Source: Lachnospiraceae bacterium | Lineage (GTDB): Bacteria > Bacillota > Clostridia > Lachnospirales > Lachnospiraceae | DNA: 64,000 nucleotides | Assembly (NCBI GenBank): GCA_009774145.1 | Contig: VSND01000016.1 | Location: 1-64,000 of the forward strand | Reading direction: 5' to 3' | Shown: positions 25,971 through 34,719 of the stretch, piece after piece | How the letters are laid out: every line of letters begins with the position of its first letter | How positions within the stretch are numbered: position 1 is the first letter of the stretch | Notes under the pieces: model-generated | The model's database searches: none | What the model was told of the DNA's origin: nothing | The model's input: the letters and a program-made list of their open reading frames with translations, nothing else | Position numbers and translations under genes: made by a program

Positions 25971-26658
25971 AATAGCCTCTTCCCCATATATTCTGTATAT
26001 AAGATTCTCCGTTCTTCTCCAGCTTTCTCCGGATATTCCGGATGTGCACCATCACGGTATTCCCGGAATTCGGGAAAAACATTTCCTTCCAGATGGTTTC
26101 ATAGATCTCCTTCACGGAAAATACCTTCCTCGGATTCGAGATCAAAAGCAGAAGAATCTGATATTCCATCTCTGTCAGCGTGACATCCTGCCCGTGAATC
26201 TGTACGGTCTGAAGCTCCTGGTCGATGGTAAGGTCACGGTAAAAGATAAGCTTCTCCGTCTTTTCATCCGACTTCTGATAGACCCGGTACCTCCGGATCA
26301 GCGCCTTTACCCGGGATAGCAGTTCCATATAGGAAAACGGCTTCACCAGATAGTCGTCGCCGCCTGCCGAAAAACCAAGCACCTTGTCATGTTCGCCGGA
26401 CTTTGCCGTCAGAAACAGAATCGGAACATTTGTTCTCTCACGAATCCGCGTACAGGCCTGAATCCCGGATTCCCCGGGCATCATAATATCCAGAATCACA
26501 AGATCTGCCCCTTCCGCCTGTTCAACCGCTTCCTGCGCGTTGACTGCTTCCAGGATCTCATATCCTTCGCTTCCCAGCATCATCCGAAGCACTTCCCTGA
26601 TCTCCGGTTCATCATCCGCCACTAATATTCTCTGCCTTTCCTGCATTTCTTCATCCAT
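25960..26658 (-). CDS. OmpR-family response regulator
   Basis: A regulator of about 232 residues. The receiver carries the acidic pocket VADDEPE, phospho-acceptor Asp in LVILDIMMPGESG and the lysine in LFLTAKSG. The C-terminal winged helix has DVTLTEMEYQILLLLISNPRKVFS and HIRNIRRKLE ending in WGRGYCVN. It controls genes with the kinase encoded downstream. The start is uncertain: ATG at 26658 or 26646 are better placed than 26703, which has no ribosome site. A direct-repeat site lies just upstream, so autoregulation is plausible. Confidence 0.88.
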   Translation of the reverse strand: MDEEMQERQRILVADDEPEIREVLRMMLGSEGYEILEAVNAQEAVEQAEGADLVILDIMMPGESGIQACTRIRERTNVPILFLTAKSGEHDKVLGFSAGGDDYLVKPFSYMELLSRVKALIRRYRVYQKSDEKTEKLIFYRDLTIDQELQTVQIHGQDVTLTEMEYQILLLLISNPRKVFSVKEIYETIWKEMFFPNSGNTVMVHIRNIRRKLEKNGESYIQNIWGRGYCVN

Positions 26659-26727
26659 CCTGTTCTCTGTCTTCCTGCCCACAGTGTAACATGTCCGATT
26701 CATTCTTACGAGTGGTCCGGCTCACAA

Positions 26728-26743
26728 TTAAGATTTCTTAAGA
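26728..26743 (-). promoter_or_regulatory. Direct repeat TCTTAA spaced 10 bp, candidate regulator site
   Basis: On the minus strand TCTTAA occurs at 26743-26738 and again at 26733-26728, one helical turn apart. This is the layout bound by OmpR-family dimers. It lies between galK and the OmpR-type regulator gene, within 85 bases of the start. Confidence 0.4.
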
Positions 26744-26750
26744 ATTAAAC

Positions 26751-26772
26751 GGGGCTACAGTACTGTAGCCCC
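26751..26772 (-). terminator. Terminator embedded in the end of galK
   Basis: A perfect 22-base palindrome (GGGGCTACAGT with ACTGTAGCCCC) is followed on the minus strand by GTTTAATTCTT. It covers the last five codons and the stop of galK, so coding sequence doubles as terminator stem. With a self-complementary centre it may also form less stable hairpins. Confidence 0.55.
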
Positions 26773-27921
26773 ATTCCCTGTCTCTACCACATAAAATTCC
26801 GCGCAGAACCCTGTCCGCTTCTCATAATTCTGACCGACTTTACTGATAAATTCATTGACTGCACTGTTTCTCACGATGCTGACGGTACAGCCGCCGAATC
26901 CGGCCCCCATCATGCGCGAACCCAGCACGCCCTCAATCTCCCATGCTTCTTCCACCAGAATATCCAGTTCCTCACAGGATACCTCATAATCCTCTTTCAA
27001 AGACAGATGCGAAGCGTTCATAAGCTGCCCGAACTCTTCGATGTCCCCCCTTTTCAGCGCCTCTACCGCCTGAATCGTCCTCTGATTCTCTGTCACGGCA
27101 TGGCGCGCCCGCCGAAGCCGGACCGGACTTTCGATCATCTCCTGCACCTGTTCAAAGACTTCCGCTGTCAGTTCCCCCAGATCCCGTATGGCGATTACCC
27201 GCTGAAGCTCCTCCAGCGCCTGTCTGCACTGGGAACGCCTCTCCTGATACCGTTCATCCACTGCAAGCCGTGCCTTCTGACTGTTCGTAATGATAATTTT
27301 CTCATGCGGAAGGCGAAGCGGCGCATAGATGTAAGACAGATCGCTCGTATCCAGAAAGATCGCATGGTCCTTTTTTCCCATGGCAATGGCAAAGGGATCC
27401 ATGATCCCGCTTCCGGCTCCAATATATTCATTTTCCGAAAGCTGGCTGAACAGGGCAATATCCACCATATTGACATCCGAAAGCCCCTCCAGTTCCTTCA
27501 GGATCAGTCCAGTCACCACCTCAATCGACGCGGACGAACCGATTCCAAGCCCTTTGGGGATATCGCCGTAATACAGAATATCCAGTCCATGCGGTATCCT
27601 GCATCCTTTGTTTGTAAATGTCCGGATCACCCCTTTCGGGTAATTCCCCCAGCCATCCTTCTGACGGTAGTCGAGATCTCCAAGGGATGCCTTCACCATC
27701 CCTGTTTCCGAATAATTCAGGGAATAAAGGCGAATATCCGTGTCTGCTCTTCTCCTTGCCGCCGCATAGGTTCCCACCGTAATCGCGCATGGAAATACAT
27801 GCCCGCCATTATAGTCTGTATGCTCCCCTATCAGATTGATCCGCCCGGGGGCAAAATACACATGGACCGCATCTCCCTCTCCATAGATTTCCAGAAATTT
27901 GTCCACCAGCTGCTGTCTCAT
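26755..27921 (-). CDS. galK: Galactokinase
   Basis: A 388-residue GHMP kinase phosphorylating galactose at C1 in the Leloir pathway. It has the galactokinase signature PGRINLIGEHTDYNGGHVFPCAI, the ATP-binding motif GLGIGSSASIEV and the C-terminal GHMP motif GAGFGGCTVSIV. The start at 27921 follows GAGGGAGAGAGTT. An upstream in-frame TTG is unlikely. The gene stands alone, without galT or galE neighbours, and is followed in the same direction by the two-component pair, from which its embedded terminator separates it. Confidence 0.95.
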   Translation of the reverse strand: MRQQLVDKFLEIYGEGDAVHVYFAPGRINLIGEHTDYNGGHVFPCAITVGTYAAARRRADTDIRLYSLNYSETGMVKASLGDLDYRQKDGWGNYPKGVIRTFTNKGCRIPHGLDILYYGDIPKGLGIGSSASIEVVTGLILKELEGLSDVNMVDIALFSQLSENEYIGAGSGIMDPFAIAMGKKDHAIFLDTSDLSYIYAPLRLPHEKIIITNSQKARLAVDERYQERRSQCRQALEELQRVIAIRDLGELTAEVFEQVQEMIESPVRLRRARHAVTENQRTIQAVEALKRGDIEEFGQLMNASHLSLKEDYEVSCEELDILVEEAWEIEGVLGSRMMGAGFGGCTVSIVRNSAVNEFISKVGQNYEKRTGFCAEFYVVETGNGATVL

Positions 27922-28094
27922 AACTCTCTCCCTCAAAAATTTCTGAAAACAGTATCCCGCCGGACCGTCAAAATCCGGCAGGCATACCGTTGATACATGT
28001 TATAGTCTGCAAATATTTTCATTCATGAGTATAAATTATCATAGCATATTTTGTCGTTTTTGTTAATACACTATCTCAGAAATCATTTCCATGA

Positions 28095-28100
28095 TATAAT
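28095..28100 (+). promoter_or_regulatory. -10 box upstream of uppP
   Basis: TATAAT at 28095-28100 lies 60 bases before the uppP start. No good -35 sits at 16-18 bases, so the promoter is weak or needs an activator. Confidence 0.4.
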
Positions 28101-28160
28101 TGACTTTTCCCTGCTTCATGAGTAAAATGGAAGTTAATCTTTTTAAAAGGAGTATTTACA

Positions 28161-28979
28161 ATGTCAGAATTTTTAAAAGTCTTTTTACTTGGTATTGTGG
28201 AAGGAATCACTGAATGGCTCCCCATCTCCAGTACCGGACACATGATCCTCGTGGAAGAATTCATACAGCTCAATGTATCCGCCGATTTCATGGAGATGTT
28301 TCGTGTCGTCATACAACTGGGAGCCATTCTAGCGGTGGTCCTTCTGTATTTCCCAAAGCTGTGGCCTTTCTGTTCTCCCAAAGACGGATGGATCCGTAAA
28401 GACACCTGGACTCTATGGTTCAAGGTCCTTGCCGCGGTACTTCCTGCCGCAGTCATCGGCATTCCTTTTGACGACACACTGGACGCCCTGTTTTACAACT
28501 ACCGGACCGTTGCCGTTACTCTGATCGTCTATGGAGTCCTGTTTATCGTGGTGGAAAATTATAACCGGAAGAAACGCCCAAAGGTCGCTTCTCTGGACAA
28601 CATAACCTGGTCCCTTGCCATCGGCATCGGCATTTTTCAGGTCCTCTCTCTGATTCCCGGAACTTCCCGTTCCGGTGCGACGATTCTCGGCGCGATTCTG
28701 CTGGGGGCTTCGAGAAGCGTGGCTGCTGAATTCAGTTTTTTCCTTGGCATACCGGTCATGTTCGGAGCCAGCCTGTTAAAGCTTGTAAAATTCGGCTTTG
28801 CCTTCTCAGGCGCTGAGATCGTGCTTCTTCTGACCGGCATGGCAGTGGCATTTCTGGTATCCATTCTTGCCATTAAGTTCCTGATGAACTACATCAAGCG
28901 GAACGACTTTAAACCTTTTGGGTATTACCGTATCATTCTCGGCGTCCTCGTTTTATTCTATTTTATATTTATGAAATAA
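28161..28979 (+). CDS. uppP: Undecaprenyl-diphosphate phosphatase
   Basis: A 272-residue integral membrane enzyme that recycles undecaprenyl diphosphate for cell-wall synthesis and contributes to bacitracin tolerance. Catalytic motifs are [14 protein letters not shown] at residues 13-26 and [10 protein letters not shown] in the middle, on a scaffold of about eight membrane segments. AAAAGGAGTATTTACA precedes the ATG. It stands alone between galK (divergent) and the DUF815 ATPase. A functional link with the peptide-antibiotic ABC operon at the left edge is possible but not indicated by position. Confidence 0.95.
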   Translation: MSEFLKVFLLGIVEGITEWLPISSTGHMILVEEFIQLNVSADFMEMFRVVIQLGAILAVVLLYFPKLWPFCSPKDGWIRKDTWTLWFKVLAAVLPAAVIGIPFDDTLDALFYNYRTVAVTLIVYGVLFIVVENYNRKKRPKVASLDNITWSLAIGIGIFQVLSLIPGTSRSGATILGAILLGASRSVAAEFSFFLGIPVMFGASLLKLVKFGFAFSGAEIVLLLTGMAVAFLVSILAIKFLMNYIKRNDFKPFGYYRIILGVLVLFYFIFMK

Positions 28980-29062
28980 AATCAGAGCCGTGACGAAACC
29001 ATGCAGGATCTGCCGGAAACCGCGGCAGTCCGTTTTTCAAAAGAAAGGAATGACAACTTTTT

Positions 29063-30370
29063 ATGTACAGAGACATTGCAAAGCTCATCCTCTACCGGGA
29101 TCCGGGAGAAGACAGCATCCTGCGGAAGCTCTCCGGTATCTTTGAGGACTTTGACCAGAACCGCGGCACGAATGCGGAGCTTACCACACGGATCTATGAA
29201 CAGATGAAAGCGCTTCTCGACCTTGCCACCCGGTATGGATTTGACAAAAACCTGTGGCACAACTATCTGACCTTCCTTCTCCTGACCAATGAAAATTCTT
29301 TCAGCATGACCAGTGAGAAAGTCGGCGCCAATGACGGAACCGTCAACCATTTTGCCAAAGGGGATTTTGCCGTCTTCAAAAAACTGTTCGACTTTGATTT
29401 TGCCCCCATCGAAAAAGCGCTTGGCATTGACTGCTTCTCCACCATCTGTCATTATCGTTCCATCCAGAAAAAAGAACGGATGTATAATAAAAATGTCAGC
29501 GAAAAGGTCCGGATGATCAGTGAACAGCTGGAACAGGCAAAGGATGAAGAGGAGATCTTCCGTATCATCACGGATTTTTATGCCGCTTACGGCGTCGGCA
29601 TGTTTGGCCTGAACCGTGCGTTCCGCATCCGGCATCTGGAAAACGGCGTGGAATTTCTTCCCATCAACAACACAGACCGGGTCGTGTTAAATGATCTGAT
29701 CGGATATGAGATCCAGAAGAAAAAACTGATTGACAATACAGAGGCGTTTATCAACGGGCTTCCCTGCAACAATGTACTGCTCTGCGGGGACGCCGGCACC
29801 GGAAAATCCACCAGCATCAAGGCACTTTTAAATGAATACTATGACCAGGGACTGCGCATGATCGAGATCTACAAACACCAGTTCCAGGATCTGTCCAGTA
29901 TCATTGCACAGGTCAAAAACCGGAATTACCGCTTTATTATCTATATGGACGACCTGTCTTTTGAGGAATTTGAGATTGAATACAAATATCTGAAAGCGGT
30001 CATTGAGGGCGGTATGGAGACGAAGCCGGACAATGTGCTGATCTACGCCACTTCCAACCGCCGCCACCTGATCAAGGAGACATGGAACGACCGGGATGAC
30101 ATGGAGATCGACAACGGCATGCACCGGTCCGATACCATGCAGGAGAAGCTGTCCCTGGTCGCACGGTTCGGCGTCACGATCTATTATGGAAAACCGTCGC
30201 CGAAGGAATATTTTACGATTGTAAAAGAACTCCGGAAACGTTACCCGTCCATCACCTGTTCCGACGAAGAGCTGTGTGCCGAGGCAAACAAATGGGAACT
30301 GAGCCACGGGGGCATCTCCGGAAGAACGGCACAGCAGTTTATCAATTATATGGCTGGAAAAGCCGAATAA
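29063..30370 (+). CDS. DUF815-family AAA ATPase
   Basis: A 435-residue protein. The N-terminal half (about 1-190) is helical and without recognised motifs. The C-terminal AAA module has Walker A CGDAGTGKST, Walker B-like IIYMDDLSFEEFEIEYKYLK and YATSNRRHLIKETW as sensor region, which are hallmarks of DUF815. The role is unknown; the fold is that of a remodelling ATPase. GAAAGGAATGACAACTTTTT precedes the ATG. It lies 83 bases downstream of uppP in the same direction with no clear promoter or terminator in between, so co-transcription is possible. A strong terminator follows. Confidence 0.85.
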   Translation: MYRDIAKLILYRDPGEDSILRKLSGIFEDFDQNRGTNAELTTRIYEQMKALLDLATRYGFDKNLWHNYLTFLLLTNENSFSMTSEKVGANDGTVNHFAKGDFAVFKKLFDFDFAPIEKALGIDCFSTICHYRSIQKKERMYNKNVSEKVRMISEQLEQAKDEEEIFRIITDFYAAYGVGMFGLNRAFRIRHLENGVEFLPINNTDRVVLNDLIGYEIQKKKLIDNTEAFINGLPCNNVLLCGDAGTGKSTSIKALLNEYYDQGLRMIEIYKHQFQDLSSIIAQVKNRNYRFIIYMDDLSFEEFEIEYKYLKAVIEGGMETKPDNVLIYATSNRRHLIKETWNDRDDMEIDNGMHRSDTMQEKLSLVARFGVTIYYGKPSPKEYFTIVKELRKRYPSITCSDEELCAEANKWELSHGGISGRTAQQFINYMAGKAE

Positions 30371-30376
30371 CTGCAC

Positions 30377-30441
30377 AAAACCGGCTCTGTCTGTCTCAGA
30401 CGGACTTCAAATGTCCGAAAGAGACTGACAGAGCCGGTTTT
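30377..30441. terminator. Strong bidirectional terminator
   Basis: AAAACCGGCTCTGTC (30377-30391) pairs perfectly with GACAGAGCCGGTTTT (30427-30441), with further inner stems GTCTC/GAGAC and CGGAC/GTCCG. A/T runs flank both sides, so it stops the DUF815 transcript and the convergent alanine-carrier transcript. Confidence 0.85.
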
Positions 30442-30516
30442 CTGTCCGTTTCCGTCCACAGGAGTGCTGCGCACCGAAGGCAGGACCGCCTTCTTTGTAT
30501 GTATTTTTATCATATA

Positions 30517-31905
30517 CTATCCGCGTTTTGGATGATATCCCTTCACCAGTTTCACTACGGTTCCCGACAGCAGGAACAGTGCGATCAGATTCGGGATTGC
30601 CATCAGCCCGTTGAAGGTATCCGCAATACTCCAGAGCAGTCCCAGATCCATGGTCGCCCCCACGATTGCCATCAGAGAATAGACGATCATAAACGCTTTG
30701 TTGTATTTACTTCCAAACAGGAACTCGCAGCAGCGGGTTCCGTAAAATCCCCAGCCTATGATGGTCGAAAATGCAAAACAGCACATGGCAACGGCTGTGA
30801 AGACCGAGACCCAGCTTCCATACACTCTGGTAAATCCGCTGATGGTCAGCTCTGCTCCTGCCGCCGCCCCATAGCCGATCTCCACGCCGCTGCACAGGAT
30901 CACCATAGCCGTCAGCGTGCAGATCACGATCGTATCCGCAAACACTTCAAAGATTCCCCAGTATCCCTGCTGCACTGCCTCCTTCGTGTCTGCAGTCGCA
31001 TGGGCAATGGAGCCGGTGCCAAGTCCTGCTTCATTGGAGAAGATGCCTCTGGACACGCCCCGCTTCATACTCGTAAACATGCTTCCCACGATTCCGCCGG
31101 TAAATGCCGCCGGCGAAAAGGCGCTCTGCACGATCATCGCAAAGACTCCGGGAACCTTTCCGGCATTCAGAAGCATCACGCCCAGTCCCAGTACCACATA
31201 AAGCACCGCCATAAAAGGAACCAGACGCTCCGTTACCATTCCGATCCTGCGGATGCCGCCAACCAGAACCAGAAGAACCACTGCCGTAATCAGAATACCG
31301 ATCCCCAGATTCACAGTGCCTTTCATACCTTCACCGATGACTCCGTAGTTCAGAAGCGCAGAGTTTACAGCCGCTGTGATCGTGTTAACCTGTGTGGCAT
31401 TTCCGGTTCCGAACACGGTCAGGATTCCGAGAGCGGAATAGATGGACGCAAGCCACATGAAATTTTTCCCAAGCCCGTTTTTCATGTAGTACATGGGACC
31501 GCCTGTATAATCCCCCTTCTCGTTCTTCTCCCGATAGTATACCGCCAGCGTCACCTCTGAAAATTTGGTGCACATGCCAAGAAACGCCGATATCCACATC
31601 CAGAACACGGCGCCTGGTCCGCCGATGGCAATGGCGCCCGCCACTCCTGCAATATTTCCGGTGCCAACCGTCGCCGCAAGAGCCGTACAGACCGCCTGAA
31701 ACGGTGTCATGGCTCCCTCTCTGGCTTCTTTTTTGTGGAACATCCTGCCGATCGTCACCCGCAGCATATACGGAAATTCCCGGATCTGCAGGAAACCGGT
31801 CCGGATGCTCAGCAAAAGCCCCACCCCGATGATACAGATCATCGCAGGAACCCCCCAGACAAAATCATTGACTGCAGAATTCACCTGCTCTATCATTTGC
31901 AGCAT
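30517..31905 (-). CDS. Alanine/glycine:sodium symporter (AGCS family)
   Basis: A 462-residue carrier with about ten membrane segments. AGCS signatures are PFQAVCTALAATVGTGNIAGVAGAI, GGPGAVFWMW, SNEAGLGTGSIAHATA and the aromatic FSTIIGWGFYG segment. It should import alanine, glycine or D-alanine with sodium. The start at 31905 follows AGAGGAGGGAGTTTT; an extension to 31926 would cover the ribosome site. It lies 72 bases downstream of the aminotransferase gene in the same direction. A TACAAT-like -10 lies in between, so it may have its own promoter. Confidence 0.92.
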   Translation of the reverse strand: MLQMIEQVNSAVNDFVWGVPAMICIIGVGLLLSIRTGFLQIREFPYMLRVTIGRMFHKKEAREGAMTPFQAVCTALAATVGTGNIAGVAGAIAIGGPGAVFWMWISAFLGMCTKFSEVTLAVYYREKNEKGDYTGGPMYYMKNGLGKNFMWLASIYSALGILTVFGTGNATQVNTITAAVNSALLNYGVIGEGMKGTVNLGIGILITAVVLLVLVGGIRRIGMVTERLVPFMAVLYVVLGLGVMLLNAGKVPGVFAMIVQSAFSPAAFTGGIVGSMFTSMKRGVSRGIFSNEAGLGTGSIAHATADTKEAVQQGYWGIFEVFADTIVICTLTAMVILCSGVEIGYGAAAGAELTISGFTRVYGSWVSVFTAVAMCCFAFSTIIGWGFYGTRCCEFLFGSKYNKAFMIVYSLMAIVGATMDLGLLWSIADTFNGLMAIPNLIALFLLSGTVVKLVKGYHPKRG

Positions 31906-31977
31906 AAAACTCCCTCCTCTGAACACGCATCAAGTCTTATTGTACCATGTCCGCCCGAATGCATGCAGTCCGCAACT

Positions 31978-33261
31978 TTATTTATTTTCCAGAAGCTTCT
32001 CCACACTGACCAGCTTCACACAGAGCACAAACAGCTCTCCTGTAATCTTCAGTTCCTCCAGCGTCGGATAGGAGGGTGCAATCCGGATATTGCTGTCGTG
32101 AGGATCCTTCCTGTACGGATAGGTGGCGCCGGCTCCGGTCATGGTCACGCCGGCTTCCCTGCACTTCTCCACGATCGCCTTTGCACAGCCGTTCATGGAA
32201 TCAAAGGAGATAAAGTATCCGCCCAGCGGCTTCGTCCAGCTTCCGATTCCAAGCCCTCCCAGCTCTTTCTCCAGCATCTCCAGCACCAGATCAAACTTCG
32301 GCCGCATGATCGCCGCATGCTTTTTCATATGCTCTTTTATGCCGTCCAGATCTTTAAAATAAAGCACATGACGGAGCTGATTGATCTTGTCATGGCTGAT
32401 AATCTGAATCGTCATGGACTTTTTCACCCATTCCAGATTGCCCAAAGAAGCCGCAATACAGCTGATGCCTGCTCCGGCAAAGCTGATCTTGGAAGTAGAT
32501 GCAAAGATCAGCACCATATCCTCTTTCCCATTCGCCCTGCACATGGAGAGAATCTCCGGCAGTGTATCCTGCTTATCCTCATACAGATGATGGACGCAGT
32601 ATGCATTATCCCAGTAAATCCGGAAATCCTCCGCTGCCGGATTCAGATCTGCCATTCTTCTGCATACTTCCTCTGAATAGGTGATGCCCAGCGGATTGGT
32701 GTACATGGGTACGCACCAGATCCCCTTGACCGCCGGATCCTTTACATATTCCTCTACCAGATCCATATCCGGCCCGTCTTCCTTCATCGGGATCGTGATC
32801 ATCTCAATGCCGAAATGTTCCGTGATCGCAAAGTGACGGTCGTAGCCCGGCGCCGGACACAGGAATTTTACTTTCTCCAGCCTGCACCACGGCGTGCTGC
32901 CCATGACTCCATGGGTCACGGAACGGGAAACGGTATCATACATCACGCTCAGGCTGGCTGTACCAAACACAATGACATGCTCCGGATCCACCCCCAGCAT
33001 ACTGCCGAGCAGCCTGCGGGCACCGATGATTCCCTCCAGATAACCATAGTTTCTGACATCCACGCCCTGCTCATCCCTCATATCAAAATTTCTGTTGAAA
33101 ATGTCCATCATGGGCATTGTCATGTCAAGCTGTTCCGCTGCAGGCTTTCCTCTGGACATGTCCAGCTTCAGCCCCTTTCCTTTTGCTTCTTCATATTGAA
33201 GCAAAAGCCGTTCTTTTAATGCAAGCAGTTCCTCTTTTTCAAGTTCACCGTATGGTCTCAT
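31978..33261 (-). CDS. Class I aminotransferase, aspartate aminotransferase type Ic (MocR-like fold)
   Basis: A 427-residue PLP enzyme of the AspAT Ic group (Aminotran_MocR). It has DMSRGKPAAEQLDM at the N terminus, VPMYTNPLGITYSEEVCRRMA, YWDNAYCVHHLY and the PLP lysine in FASTSKISFAGAGISC. The expected reaction is transamination between aspartate and 2-oxoglutarate. It is followed by an alanine/sodium carrier in the same direction, which suggests a shared role in amino-acid nitrogen flow. GAAGGAGGAAAATCGTT precedes the ATG. No HTH domain is present, so it is the enzyme and not a MocR regulator. Confidence 0.9.
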   Translation of the reverse strand: MRPYGELEKEELLALKERLLLQYEEAKGKGLKLDMSRGKPAAEQLDMTMPMMDIFNRNFDMRDEQGVDVRNYGYLEGIIGARRLLGSMLGVDPEHVIVFGTASLSVMYDTVSRSVTHGVMGSTPWCRLEKVKFLCPAPGYDRHFAITEHFGIEMITIPMKEDGPDMDLVEEYVKDPAVKGIWCVPMYTNPLGITYSEEVCRRMADLNPAAEDFRIYWDNAYCVHHLYEDKQDTLPEILSMCRANGKEDMVLIFASTSKISFAGAGISCIAASLGNLEWVKKSMTIQIISHDKINQLRHVLYFKDLDGIKEHMKKHAAIMRPKFDLVLEMLEKELGGLGIGSWTKPLGGYFISFDSMNGCAKAIVEKCREAGVTMTGAGATYPYRKDPHDSNIRIAPSYPTLEELKITGELFVLCVKLVSVEKLLENK

Positions 33262-33365
33262 AACGATTTTCCTCCTTCATTTTTTTATAATATCCGGCGC
33301 CTGAACATTCCGCGCCTTCTGTATCTACACATAACAGGAGACTGTAAGTATCTACAGTCCCCCAG

Positions 33366-33983
33366 TCATTGTCTCTCTTCAAATACTTTTCCGACCAGAC
33401 AGTCATACTCCTGCCACGCCGGGTATTCCTTCAGTTCTTCCAGCGCTTCCGCAACTTTCCGGTACATCCAGCCGTGCATGGACTTGTCCTTCTCATGAAA
33501 ACGCTCCCACAGCCTGTCACCGATGATCTCCACGTCTCTTGCAACTGAACGCATATTGGAAAGCTTGTCTGCCAGCGCCAGCATCTTCGCGCTCCGGTCT
33601 GCACGGTTCCTCAAAAACGCAATCGCTTCCTCCTTGCGCAGCTTCCAGGTACTCTCCGGCGGAAGTTCGGGTCTCTTATCCTCCGATTCGCAGGCCACAT
33701 AGAACGCAATCCGCCCGCCAAAAAATTCCTGAAGTTCCGGCAGCGTCACATCTGTGTCCTCTACCACATCATGCAGCACTGCCGCCGCAATCAGTTCCTG
33801 GTCGTCTGTCATCTCTGCCACGATCGCTGCCACTTCCATCGGATGGACGAGATACGGAATCCGGCTCCCTTTCCGCGTCTCTCCCCGGTGAGCCACTGTC
33901 GCAAATACGGCTGCACGCTCAAATAACGGCAGATCATCTACGGACAGCATACACTTTAATTGTTTTGACATTTCCATGGTCAT
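33366..33983 (-). CDS. HD-domain protein, small ppGpp hydrolase-like (MESH1/SpoT HD)
   Basis: A 205-residue single-domain protein. The HD motif set of SpoT-type hydrolases is complete: HRGETRKGSRIPYLVHPMEVA, AAVLHDVVEDTDVTLPEL and LALADKLSNMRSVARD. No synthetase, TGS or ACT domain is present, so it is a stand-alone alarmone hydrolase-like enzyme. The start is uncertain: ATG codons at 33983, 33977 and 33971 are all close and none has a strong ribosome site. A small hairpin (GACTGTA/TACAGTC, 33340-33359) follows the gene. It precedes the aminotransferase in the same direction. Confidence 0.8.
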   Translation of the reverse strand: MTMEMSKQLKCMLSVDDLPLFERAAVFATVAHRGETRKGSRIPYLVHPMEVAAIVAEMTDDQELIAAAVLHDVVEDTDVTLPELQEFFGGRIAFYVACESEDKRPELPPESTWKLRKEEAIAFLRNRADRSAKMLALADKLSNMRSVARDVEIIGDRLWERFHEKDKSMHGWMYRKVAEALEELKEYPAWQEYDCLVGKVFEERQ

Positions 33984-34068
33984 CTTGTAAAATACCTGTT
34001 TCCCTTAAAGCCCCACTTTATTACGAGTGTATCATATCACAGATCATTCCAATTGGCAACTCTCGAAA

Positions 34069-34716
34069 TCAAAAGCTTTTATTTTTCAGTCTTCTGTAAA
34101 ACTGCTCATAGAAATCCTGGTCCGGCTCATAAGGGGTTACATAAAACCGGTTTAAAAGCTCCATGCTGACCGGTTTGATCTGTTCCGGGTCCGTTTCCAC
34201 CAGCTTCCTCTGTTCCTTTAAAAAATCATGCCAGTCAGTGATAAACCGCTCATACCGCTTCAGTTCCGGGATGTCCAGCCATTTTCTGACCTTTACTTTT
34301 CCTTTATCCGGTTTCGGACATTCATGGACCTGCAGAAAATACCGAAAGCCCTGTTCTTCATAAAATCTTCCCAGCGGAAACAGGCGGCACATGCCCGGGC
34401 GGAAACCATGAATGCTGCAGCGGCCCTCCGGGTCCAGAAAGGTGCATCGTTCCTCCTCTCCTGCCATCCGAAGATTCGGCAGGATCAGGCGGTCTGCTAT
34501 ATACAGTTCGATCCGTTCTGCCAGCAGCGCTTCAAAACCGGTCCCGAGCCCGCAGCACAGCCAGAAGACATCCAGCGGATCCAGAATAACGGAATGTCCC
34601 ATCCCCTGACAGCAGGCAGCGCAGCCGTGGCATCCCCGGCAGTCCGCCTTTACCAGATCATTGGCCGTATACAGCCGTCCGTCCGACACCTCGTTCATGT
34701 CAATATTCCGTTCCAT
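34069..34716 (-). CDS. YkgJ-family cysteine-cluster protein
   Basis: A 215-residue protein with the CxxCxxxCC-type cluster CRGCHGCAACC at about 26-36, plus RCTFLDPEGRCSIHGFRPGMCRLFP, the second family motif. These cysteines bind zinc or an iron-sulfur cluster. The biochemical role is unproven. The gene starts 3 bases after the stop of the TetM-NYN fusion and is thus its operon partner. This pairing could mean the cluster protein acts in translation or RNA quality control, but this rests on position only. Confidence 0.8.
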   Translation of the reverse strand: MERNIDMNEVSDGRLYTANDLVKADCRGCHGCAACCQGMGHSVILDPLDVFWLCCGLGTGFEALLAERIELYIADRLILPNLRMAGEEERCTFLDPEGRCSIHGFRPGMCRLFPLGRFYEEQGFRYFLQVHECPKPDKGKVKVRKWLDIPELKRYERFITDWHDFLKEQRKLVETDPEQIKPVSMELLNRFYVTPYEPDQDFYEQFYRRLKNKSF

Positions 34717-34719
34717 CTT

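Noticed and set aside
28076..28477. 133-codon minus-strand ORF over uppP
   Set aside because: Antisense shadow without a ribosome site; uppP motifs are intact on the plus strand.
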